A stretch of DNA of 64,000 bases, from contig NZ_JADBGR010000107.1 in the NCBI RefSeq assembly GCF_014892515.1, forward strand, positions 124,001 to 188,000, in the 5' to 3' direction. Each line of letters starts with the position of its first letter. Positions within the stretch are counted from its first letter, which is position 1. The translations under genes were made by a program, and so were the position numbers. Below the pieces are notes generated by a model that was not told the DNA's origin, searched no databases, and saw only the letters and a program-made list of their open reading frames with translations. Shown here piece by piece: positions 52,743-59,805 of the stretch. The stretch is from Myceligenerans pegani (GTDB taxonomy: Bacteria > Actinomycetota > Actinomycetes > Actinomycetales > Cellulomonadaceae).

Positions 52743-53656
52743 TGCTCGGCCGCCCTGCCCGAGAGGCGCTCGGTCTGCAGGAAGAGCGCGGAGTGGTCCA
52801 GCGATCCGAGGCCCTGCGCCCGCGCCGAGCCCATCAGGCCCGCGAGCGCCTGCCCGAGCGGGCTCGCGACGCCGGCGTCCCGGGCCGCCGAGGTGTAGAT
52901 GCCGAGATCCTTGTGATGCAGGTCGATGCGGAACCCGGGCTGGAACTCGCGGCGGAGCATGGCCGGACCCTTCCGCTCCAGCACGGTGCTGCCGGCGAGA
53001 CCGCCCTGCAGCACGCGGGTGCCGGCCTCCAGGTCCACGCCCTGCGCGTCGAGGAAGACCAGCGCCTCGGAGACGAGCTGGATCGCCCCCGCGACGACGA
53101 GCTGGTTCGCGGCCTTCACCGTCTGCCCGGATCCCGACGGTCCGACGTACGTGATCGTGGTCCCGAGCGCGGAGAGCACCGGCGACGCCTCCTGGAAAAC
53201 GCCTTCGTCGCCGCCGACCATGATCGAGAGCGTGGCGTCGACGGCTCCTTGCTCGCCGCCGCTGACCGGCGCGTCGAGGACGCGGACGTGGCGTTCCGCG
53301 GCCCGCCGCGAGACCTCCCGCGCGACGTCGGGCGAGATCGTGCTGAGGTCGATGAGCAGCGTGCCCGCGGCGGCGTGCTCCACGATGCCGCCGTCGCCGA
53401 GCACGGCCTGCTCCACGTCGGGCGAGTCCGGCAGCATCGTGAGGACGATCTGCGCTCCGGCGACGGCCTCGGCGACGGAGCCGGCCTCGGTTCCCCCGGC
53501 CGCGACCAGTGCTTCCGCCTTGCCGGGTGATCGGTTGAACCCTACGACGTCGTAGCCCGCTCGCCGAAGGTTCACCGCCATCGGGGCACCCATGATGCCG
53601 AGGCCGATGAACGCGACACGCTTGCCTGTCGGATCGGTTGTGGTTGGACCAGTCAT
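52739..53656 (-). CDS. Beta-hydroxyacid dehydrogenase, tartronate-semialdehyde-reductase-like
   Basis: 305 residues. Rossmann motif FIGLGIMGAPMA (16-27); substrate-binding DAPVSGG (128-134); catalytic Lys181 in QTVKAANQLVVAG, with the following Asn184-Gln185 as in tartronate semialdehyde reductases (GarR/GlxR). NRSPGK after strand two suggests NADP(H) use. Related 3-hydroxyisobutyrate dehydrogenases share most motifs and cannot be excluded. The start at 53656 lies beside a GntR operator copy (53641-53651) within the first codons. First gene of the operon with the D-2-hydroxyacid dehydrogenase. Confidence 0.87.
   Translation of the reverse strand: MTGPTTTDPTGKRVAFIGLGIMGAPMAVNLRRAGYDVVGFNRSPGKAEALVAAGGTEAGSVAEAVAGAQIVLTMLPDSPDVEQAVLGDGGIVEHAAAGTLLIDLSTISPDVAREVSRRAAERHVRVLDAPVSGGEQGAVDATLSIMVGGDEGVFQEASPVLSALGTTITYVGPSGSGQTVKAANQLVVAGAIQLVSEALVFLDAQGVDLEAGTRVLQGGLAGSTVLERKGPAMLRREFQPGFRIDLHHKDLGIYTSAARDAGVASPLGQALAGLMGSARAQGLGSLDHSALFLQTERLSGRAAEQ
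53641..53651. promoter_or_regulatory. FadR-type GntR operator, copy A
   Basis: TGGTTGGACCA fits the FadR-subfamily pattern TnGTnnnACnA. It is the exact reverse complement of the site at 53750-53760 and overlaps codons 2-5 of the reductase gene, where bound protein would block elongation or initiation. Confidence 0.6.
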
Positions 53657-53749
53657 GCGCCAAGCAGAGCACGCCCGGCGAGCCGCGGTCAAGTAACCGT
53701 CGGGAATTCAGCCGACGGTGCACCACGGAGCGTCACCCGGGATGTACTC

Positions 53750-53760
53750 TGGTCCAACCA
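53750..53760. promoter_or_regulatory. FadR-type GntR operator, copy B
   Basis: TGGTCCAACCA, 24 bp before the start codon of the GHL6-like gene. Same 11-mer as copy A in the opposite orientation, centre to centre 109 bp apart. The gntR gene is second in the rightward operon, so this would also be autoregulation. Confidence 0.65.
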
Positions 53761-53783
53761 ACTCGCGGCACAGGAGGATCTAC

Positions 53784-55829
53784 ATGGGGACATCAGCCGA
53801 AGACGCGCACGCCGGCGGGCGTTGGTGGCACGGGCCGTTCGCGGTCTTCCAGAGCAACCTTCAGGAGATCGACGCCGGGATGGACGTGGAGTCGGCGCTC
53901 GACGTCGTCGAGGCCCACGGCGCGAACGCCTGGCTGCTGAACACGGGCGGGATCATCTCGAACCACCCGACGGACCTGCCGTTCCAGACGCGCAATCCCC
54001 ACCTCGCGGACCGCCCGTCCGGGGATCTCGTCGGCGACGCCGTCGCCGCGGCACATCGCCGGGGAATCCGGCTGCTCGCGCGGTTCGATCTCTCCAAGGT
54101 CGCCGCTCCGATCGCGCGGGAGCACCCGGAGTGGTGCTTCCGCACCCACGACGGCAGGCCCCAGGTCTACCAGGGGTTGTGGAGCGTGTGCCCGTCGGGC
54201 GGCTACTACCAGGAGCGATCCTTCGAGATCATCGACGAGGTGCTCAGCCGGTACCCGGTCGACGGCGTCTTCGTCAACTGGTTCAACTTCAACATGGTCG
54301 ACTACAGCCGCCAGTGGTATGGGGTCTGCCACTGCGACGCGTGCGTCGACCACTTCCGCGAGTGGAGCGGCGGAGCCGACCTTCCCGTCGACCCGCGCAC
54401 GCCCGCGATCAACACGTGGAGCACGTTCTCGCAGGAGGTGCTCTCCGATCTCAACCGGCGTCTCACCGACCACATCCACGCCGCCTCGCCCGACGCCCTC
54501 GTCGTGCTCGGCAAGCGGGCCGACATGCGCTACGCGGAACAGGGCAAGATGTTCGGCAAGGAACTCTGGCCGCACGCGGCCGGCGACCAGGTGAGCGAGC
54601 TGCGCAACCACGAGCCGCCCGTTCCCGCGTTCGTGAACGGCGTCAGCTTCGTCGACATGCCCTACCGCATGGCCGGCGAGGAGCCCGCTCAGTTCGCGCA
54701 GTACCTCGCCCAGGGGATCGCCCGTGGCGGCATGCCGTCCACGTACATCATGGGCGCCCCCGGTCGCATCCCCTACCCCTCCCTCGAGGTCGCCGGTGAG
54801 ATCACCCGCTTCTTCCGCCGGCACGAGTCGCTGTACCGCGACCTCACGTCGGCGGCACGGATCGCGCTCGTGAAGGCGACGCCCGCCCGCCTCGGCGCCG
54901 CACCGTCGGACGAGTACCTCGGGGTCTACTCGATGCTCCAGCGCGGAGGCTACCCGTTCGACGTGCTTCCGCAGGACCAGATCACGAAGCTGCGGGACGC
55001 GGGCCGCCTCGCGGCGTACCCCGCGGTGATCCTGCCCGACGTCGGCTCGGTCGAGCCGCACGCCGCCGCGCTCGACGCCTACGTCCGCCAGGGCGGCCAC
55101 CTCGTCACGACCGGAGACACGGCCGTCGCCGCGGACGGGACGGCGGAGCTCGCCTCCTCCCCCGCACGTGCCCGGAGCGGCGGGGTCCGGCGCGACCAGG
55201 AGCTCTGGTCGACCTATGCGACGACGACCCACCAGGAGCGGGCGGCGGATCACGTCTACCATGCCCCCCTGGTGGCGATCTTCGGGAAGGCGTACGACTG
55301 CGAGTGGGACGGCGACGCACAGCTCCACGGCGAGACCCTGCCCGCGGCGCCCCACGGACCGCCGGAGAAGGCGTACGGCCACATCGCCTCGCGGGAGAAC
55401 CCCGCCTACGGCCGGCGGTTCGATTCCGGCGGCGGAAGCGTCACGTCGTTCCCGTGGACCATCGGGACGTCGTACCGGGAGGTGGAGACGTCCCCGGCGC
55501 AGGAGATGTTCCTCTCCGCGCTCGACGAGGTCTTCACCGCCTCGTGGCGCATCGAGGCACCCGAGCAGATCGAGGTCGTCGCAGGGCGCTCCGGTGACGA
55601 CCTCGTCCTCCACCTGATCAACCTGACCGGGGCGAGTCGACGCGGCTTCCGCCCGCCGGCCCCCGTCCCGGGGGTGCGGGTTCTCCTCCCGGAGACGACG
55701 GCGCGCACCGGCGCGGAAGCCCTCGTCAGCGGAGAAACCCCGACGATCGGGCCCGACGGCGTTCTCGACCTCGACGTCGTCGGCGATTTCGAGGTCCTGC
55801 GGATCACGGGGGGAGCCGGCATCGCATGA
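53784..55829 (+). CDS. Putative glycoside hydrolase (GHL6-like TIM barrel with beta-galactosidase-type trimerisation domain)
   Basis: 681 residues, no signal peptide. Residues about 10-360 look like a TIM barrel of the hypothetical glycosyl hydrolase 6/family-10-like type (NAWLLNTGGIISNHPTDLPF, YPVDGVFVNWFNFN, CHCDACVDHFREW). Residues about 370-590 resemble the GH42 trimerisation domain (VLPQDQITKLRDAGRLAAYPAVILPDV), and a beta-sandwich ends the protein. Acidic active-site residues cannot be assigned with certainty. CAGGAGG precedes the ATG. It overlaps gntR by four bases. The substrate is unknown; its neighbours suggest a small acidic sugar derivative or glycerate-yielding glycoside. Confidence 0.7.
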   Translation: MGTSAEDAHAGGRWWHGPFAVFQSNLQEIDAGMDVESALDVVEAHGANAWLLNTGGIISNHPTDLPFQTRNPHLADRPSGDLVGDAVAAAHRRGIRLLARFDLSKVAAPIAREHPEWCFRTHDGRPQVYQGLWSVCPSGGYYQERSFEIIDEVLSRYPVDGVFVNWFNFNMVDYSRQWYGVCHCDACVDHFREWSGGADLPVDPRTPAINTWSTFSQEVLSDLNRRLTDHIHAASPDALVVLGKRADMRYAEQGKMFGKELWPHAAGDQVSELRNHEPPVPAFVNGVSFVDMPYRMAGEEPAQFAQYLAQGIARGGMPSTYIMGAPGRIPYPSLEVAGEITRFFRRHESLYRDLTSAARIALVKATPARLGAAPSDEYLGVYSMLQRGGYPFDVLPQDQITKLRDAGRLAAYPAVILPDVGSVEPHAAALDAYVRQGGHLVTTGDTAVAADGTAELASSPARARSGGVRRDQELWSTYATTTHQERAADHVYHAPLVAIFGKAYDCEWDGDAQLHGETLPAAPHGPPEKAYGHIASRENPAYGRRFDSGGGSVTSFPWTIGTSYREVETSPAQEMFLSALDEVFTASWRIEAPEQIEVVAGRSGDDLVLHLINLTGASRRGFRPPAPVPGVRVLLPETTARTGAEALVSGETPTIGPDGVLDLDVVGDFEVLRITGGAGIA

Positions 55830-56566
55830 CCGCACCGTCAAGCCTCCACGCGGAGACCGTGGACCGCCTTCTCACGGCCATCCAGGCCGGCGAGTTCGCG
55901 GTCGGCTCGGTGCTGCCGCCCGAACGGGTGCTCGCCCAGAACCTCGAGATCAGCCGCAACACCCTGAGAGAGGCCATCCGCACGCTCGACAACGCGGGCG
56001 TCGTGCAGATCCGCGGCCGATCCGGAACCCTCGTGCTGCCCGCCGCGGTGTCGTCGAGCACCGCGCTCCGCGCCCGCGCCGAGGCGACCGGCGACCACAG
56101 CCCGCTCGACCTGATGATCGCGCGCCTCGCGGTCGAGCCGGTCTGCGCGGAGCACGCGGCCCTGCAACACACCGAGGAGGACGCCCAGCGCATTCGGGCC
56201 GCCCTCGCGGACCAGGCCGAGGCCGTGCGGGAAGGAGCCGATCCGTTCGAGCCCGACCTCCTCTTCCACACGGCGGTCGCGGCCGCCTCCCGCAACCCGG
56301 CACTCGCCGCGCTCCAGGCGCAGCTCGCGCAGATGATGCACAGCACGCTCTGGACGGAGCTCAAGGGCCAGGCACGCGACGACCTGAACGGCGCCGAGCG
56401 CTACCTCGCGCATCACGAGCACATCGCCCACGCGATCCTGGACCGGGATCCTCGGCGAGCCGGGCAGCTCATGACGAGCCATCTCACGGACATCGAGACG
56501 GCCCTGCACTCCCAGGCGAAGCGCCGCAGCGAGGCACCCTCGTCCCAGCCGGCCCATGAGCGCTGA
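55826..56566 (+). CDS. GntR-family regulator, FadR subfamily with FCD domain
   Basis: 246 residues. The N-terminal winged helix reads LLTAIQAGEFAVGSVLPPER and SRNTLREAIRTLDNAGVVQI (about 10-65). The FCD effector domain (about 95-225) keeps the metal/ligand-binding Asp and His residues in DLLFHTAVAAASRN, HHEHIAHAIL and MTSHL. Effectors of this subfamily are usually small carboxylates such as glycolate, lactate, pyruvate or gluconate. It probably binds the two inverted 11-mers between the divergent operons. Start overlaps the preceding stop (ATGA), and the gene overlaps lrgA by 11 bases. Confidence 0.9.
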   Translation: MTAPSSLHAETVDRLLTAIQAGEFAVGSVLPPERVLAQNLEISRNTLREAIRTLDNAGVVQIRGRSGTLVLPAAVSSSTALRARAEATGDHSPLDLMIARLAVEPVCAEHAALQHTEEDAQRIRAALADQAEAVREGADPFEPDLLFHTAVAAASRNPALAALQAQLAQMMHSTLWTELKGQARDDLNGAERYLAHHEHIAHAILDRDPRRAGQLMTSHLTDIETALHSQAKRRSEAPSSQPAHER

Positions 56567-56948
56567 CGACGCCGGCCCGCCGCCCCCGCCGACCGGGAGC
56601 ATCGCCAGGTGGCTGTCGGGCTTCGCAGTGCTCGCGCTCGTCGCGCTCGGTGGCGAGGTCGTCAGCCGTGTGCTCGCCCTCCCCCTGCCAGGCCCGACGC
56701 TCGGGATGCTCGTACTGCTCGGCCTCCTTCTCACGCCGTGGGGCGCGGCGCTCACCGACGCGGTCCTGCCCGCCTCCGACTCGCTGATCGCGCTGCTCCC
56801 GCTCCTGCTCGTGCCCCTCGCCGTCGGCGTCCTCGCGTCGCTCGACGACATCGTCGAGCACGGGACGGCGATCGCCGTGGCGCTCGTCGTGGGATGGGTC
56901 GCGACGTTCCTCACCGCGATCGTCGCGATGCGGCTCCTGAACAGATGA
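56556..56948 (+). CDS. lrgA: LrgA/CidA-family membrane protein
   Basis: 130 residues, four membrane helices. The family motif is PLPGPTLGMLVLLGLLL (about 44-60); LLPLLLVPLAVGV marks helix 3. LrgA works with LrgB. Once seen as holin/antiholin-like, LrgAB-type pairs are now known as carriers of pyruvate in some Firmicutes, and the fused plant homologue PLGG1 moves glycolate and glycerate. Given its operon with a FadR-type regulator beside two hydroxyacid/semialdehyde reductase genes, a small-carboxylate transport role fits better than lysis. The start lies within the end of gntR. Confidence 0.85.
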   Translation: MSADDAGPPPPPTGSIARWLSGFAVLALVALGGEVVSRVLALPLPGPTLGMLVLLGLLLTPWGAALTDAVLPASDSLIALLPLLLVPLAVGVLASLDDIVEHGTAIAVALVVGWVATFLTAIVAMRLLNR

Positions 56949-57646
56949 GCTCCCCACTCCTCGCCGTCACGCTGACCGTGGGCGTGTGGGTCGTCGCGAC
57001 GCGCGCGTCACGTCTCGCTCCGAGCGTCCTGAACCCGGTGCTGACGAGCACGCTCGTGATCATCGGCGTCCTGTTGACGCTCGGCGTCCCCACCGGCGAC
57101 TACCAACGCGCCGCGACACCGCTGACCTTCCTTCTCGCACCGGCCGTCGTCGCGCTCGCGGTACCGATCCGGCAGAACGCCCGGCGACTCCTCGGGATGC
57201 TGCCCGCGATCGTCGTCAGCGCGGTCGCCGCATCCGCCGTCGGCCTCGGCACCGCGGCTGCCACGGCCCGCGTGCTGGGCGCACCGGACTTCCTCGTCGC
57301 CTCCGTCGCACCGAAACACGCGACGTCGGCCGTCGCCGCGACGACGTCGGAAGCGCTCGGCGGCGATGCCTCCCTCTCCGCGGTGCTCGCGGTGCTCACC
57401 GGGATCCTCGGTGCGGTCGCCGGACCGCCGCTGCTTCGCCTCCTGCGCGTCTCGAGCCCCGAGTCACGCGGGCTGGCGATGGGCCTGGCGGCACACGCGA
57501 TCGGCACGTCGCGCGCGTTCGACACCAGTCATCGCGACGGATCGTCGTCGGCGCTGGGCATGGCTCTCGCCGCCCTGGCCGTTCCGCTGCTCGCGGTCGG
57601 CCTCTCGCTCACCGGGCTGCTCCTGCCTCTGCCCGCGCCGAGATGA
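56945..57646 (+). CDS. lrgB: LrgB-family membrane protein
   Basis: 233 residues with eight or more hydrophobic segments. The LrgB signature runs through LLGMLPAIVVSAVAASAVGL, SVAPKHATSAVAATTSEALG (conserved PKS/T region) and GLAAHAIGTSRAF. The ATG overlaps the lrgA stop codon (ATGA), showing translational coupling. It forms the main transport unit of the LrgAB pair. Last gene of the rightward operon GHL6-like glycosidase, gntR, lrgA, lrgB. Confidence 0.88.
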   Translation: MSSPLLAVTLTVGVWVVATRASRLAPSVLNPVLTSTLVIIGVLLTLGVPTGDYQRAATPLTFLLAPAVVALAVPIRQNARRLLGMLPAIVVSAVAASAVGLGTAAATARVLGAPDFLVASVAPKHATSAVAATTSEALGGDASLSAVLAVLTGILGAVAGPPLLRLLRVSSPESRGLAMGLAAHAIGTSRAFDTSHRDGSSSALGMALAALAVPLLAVGLSLTGLLLPLPAPR

Positions 57647-57728
57647 CGGAGCCGCCGGGAAGCGTTCCTGCAGGTCAGCGGATGAGCACGCCCTTGCCGG
57701 AGGCGCCGCCGGAATCGTGCCGGGCGAA

Positions 57729-58019
57729 CTACGGGGCGACGAACGGCCCGGTGGGCGCCTTGTACGGGGTGTACTCGAGGTACGTCCACGATCCGTAGGT
57801 GCGCAACCAGGGTCCGCCTCGCCACGCCCAGATGCGCAGAACGCCCTCGTGCACGTTCCACTCGCCCTCACGGTCACCGAAGTTGATCAGGTGCGTCACG
57901 TCGTCGGACACGGCGACCGTCAGCACCCTCGTGCCGTCGGTCGCGAAACCCGTCCAGTCGTCGAGCTTGTCGAGCTGCCTGCCGTCCTCGCCGAGGACGT
58001 AGTACTCCGTCTTCGCCAT
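57729..58019 (-). CDS. Hypothetical 96-residue protein
   Basis: Not recognised. The protein MAKTEYYVLGEDGRQLDKLD is predicted soluble, rich in Trp, Gly, Asp and Tyr, with alternating hydrophobic residues suggesting a small all-beta fold (VLTVAVSDDVTHLINF, EGVLRIWAWRGGPWLRTYG). There is no signal peptide and no cysteine. It lies 151 bp after the pseudoprotease gene on the same strand, separated by a strong hairpin, so it has its own promoter or depends on read-through. Reading frame, GC bias at third positions and a GAGGGGGTGAGCC ribosome site support it being real. A role as partner of the secreted proteins upstream is only a guess. Confidence 0.6.
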   Translation of the reverse strand: MAKTEYYVLGEDGRQLDKLDDWTGFATDGTRVLTVAVSDDVTHLINFGDREGEWNVHEGVLRIWAWRGGPWLRTYGSWTYLEYTPYKAPTGPFVAP

Positions 58020-58128
58020 GGCTCACCCCCTCTCCTCCCCGCGAGCCCGGTGCGTCACGGGTCCTGCCGTCCACGCTACGGTGCTCCGCCGGTTCCACGC
58101 AGGTCGGTCGCCGGCAGGTTCGACGAGG

Positions 58129-58162
58129 CGGACGGCCCCGCCAGAGAGGGCGGGGCCGTCCG
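58129..58162. terminator. 14-bp hairpin terminator after the pseudoprotease gene
   Basis: CGGACGGCCCCGCC (58129-58142) and GGCGGGGCCGTCCG (58149-58162) form a perfect stem with an AGAGAG loop, nine bases beyond the stop codon of the minus-strand gene. No T tract follows. Confidence 0.75.
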
Positions 58163-58170
58163 GGGCACGG

Positions 58171-59781
58171 TCAGGCGAGGTGGAGCCAGCTCCCCCAGCC
58201 CTGGCTGATCTTCACCGGGTCGGCGAAGTAGTGGCCGTCGGTCGAGTTGTACCAGTGGGCGTGGTAGTACAGGTCGCCGCCCGCGTTGCGGCCGATGATG
58301 TCCGCCGTGCCGTCACCGCTCCAGTCCGCGGCGACGATCGTCGTGTAGTCGTCCCAACCGGACGCCATCTCGATCCGGGTGCCGAAGCCGTTGCCGCTCC
58401 CGGTGTGCGGGTAGAGCCAGAGCTTCCCCGAGCCGTCGAGCGCGAAGATGTCGGCGCGCCCGTCCCGGGTACCGTCCTCCGCGGCCACCAGGCGCATCTG
58501 GTCCCAGCCGTGCCCGATCCGGACCGGCCGTTCCATGGCGCTGCCGGTGCCACTTCGTTCGTAGAGCAGCAGGTCGCCCGCGCCGTTCACCGCCAGCATG
58601 TCGGCGCGGCCGTTGCCGGTCCAGTCCGCCGCCATCACCGTGGTCATGACGTCCCAGCCGTGGCCGATCTGGATCCGCCTGCTGAAGTGGTCCACGCCGT
58701 CGTCGTTCCGCTGGTGCGGGTAGTACCAGAGGTCGCCGTCGGAGTCGACGCCGACCACGTCGTCGGTGCCGTCACCGCTCCAGTCCGCGGCCATGACGAC
58801 GTCCCAGCTGTCCCAGCCGGGACCGAACCGCTGCCCGCTGCCGAGCCGGTTGCCCGCGGCCTGGGGGAAGTGCCACAGGTAGTAGCCGTCGGAGTCGACG
58901 CCGACGACGTCGGCCTTCTTGTCGCCGCTGAAGTCCGGGAGGCACCGCGACGGGTCACAGATCGCGGGCGTGGCCGGCGGTGGCTCGGGCTCCTCGCGCC
59001 GCACGACGTCCTCGATCCAGCCGGCGACGTCGTCGACCCGCGCCTCGAGCGCGCCGGTGCGCGTCTCGGCCGGGTCGCTCCCGAAGCAGCCTCCCTGCCA
59101 GGACCGGCTGTTCACCGCGGCGAGCCGCGGGCCGTCCGCCGTCAGCCGCAGGGCGGGCCCACCGGTGTCGCCGGCGCAGACGGCGGCGCCGTCCTGACCG
59201 GTGACGGCGATGTCGCCGCCCGACACCGAGTCGACGACGAACGTGCCCGCGTGCCGGCGCAGCGGGGCCCACTCGGTCGCCGTCCTGCCGTAGCCCGGAA
59301 CGACGAGCTCGGACCCGACCGCGGGCGGCCCGGCAGCCACCTCGACCGGCTCGATCTCCGGAACCGGCCCGAACAGGCGGGCTAGGACAAGGTCCCGCGA
59401 CTCGTGCGGGACCAGCTCGACGACGTCGCGCTCCTGGCCCGACTCGGTCGTCAGGTCGGCACGACCGATGGTGGCAACCGTGGTCATGGGCGGTGCCCCC
59501 GCCGCGGGCGGCGTGCCCGTCGCCGGGTCCTCCGCGAAGCAGCTCGCGGCCGTGAGCACCCACGACGTCGCGATCAGCGCACCGGAGCAGGCGCGCCCGT
59601 TCTCCTCGTCGCCGATCGCGAGCCGCGCGGTGAACGCGTACTCGTCATCCGAGGCCGTTCCGACCACTGCGGTGGCAGCAGGCATGAGTACCAACGTCAC
59701 GACCACAACGGCGGCTGAAGCTGCGGCACCGATCGCAGCGCGGATACGTTGAGGATTCAAGGCAGATCTTTCCTCTCGCAT
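58171..59781 (-). CDS. Secreted trypsin-fold pseudoprotease with FG-GAP/VCBS repeats
   Basis: 536 residues. A signal peptide (about 1-38, AAIGAAASAAVVVVTLVLMP) is followed by an S1 trypsin-like domain to about 270. The usual TAAHC reads TAASC, and the usual GDSGGP reads GDTGGP, so both the catalytic His and Ser are replaced (by Ser and Thr). The Asp strand (RDLVLARL) remains. Cysteines for the fold disulphides are kept. Residues 285-536 are five or more FG-GAP/VCBS-type repeats (DWSGDGTDDVVGVDSDGDLW), a calcium-binding beta-propeller. A binding rather than cleaving role is inferred. It lies 24 bp after the ALF-repeat protein gene, so the two are probably one operon. Confidence 0.85.
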   Translation of the reverse strand: MREERSALNPQRIRAAIGAAASAAVVVVTLVLMPAATAVVGTASDDEYAFTARLAIGDEENGRACSGALIATSWVLTAASCFAEDPATGTPPAAGAPPMTTVATIGRADLTTESGQERDVVELVPHESRDLVLARLFGPVPEIEPVEVAAGPPAVGSELVVPGYGRTATEWAPLRRHAGTFVVDSVSGGDIAVTGQDGAAVCAGDTGGPALRLTADGPRLAAVNSRSWQGGCFGSDPAETRTGALEARVDDVAGWIEDVVRREEPEPPPATPAICDPSRCLPDFSGDKKADVVGVDSDGYYLWHFPQAAGNRLGSGQRFGPGWDSWDVVMAADWSGDGTDDVVGVDSDGDLWYYPHQRNDDGVDHFSRRIQIGHGWDVMTTVMAADWTGNGRADMLAVNGAGDLLLYERSGTGSAMERPVRIGHGWDQMRLVAAEDGTRDGRADIFALDGSGKLWLYPHTGSGNGFGTRIEMASGWDDYTTIVAADWSGDGTADIIGRNAGGDLYYHAHWYNSTDGHYFADPVKISQGWGSWLHLA

Positions 59782-59805
59782 GAAATCGACACGGAAACAG
59801 CAGGT

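Noticed and set aside
56556-57646. LrgAB as a holin/antiholin lysis cassette
   Set aside because: No murein hydrolase or phage gene nearby; the gene neighbours are metabolic and the regulator is of the carboxylate-sensing type.
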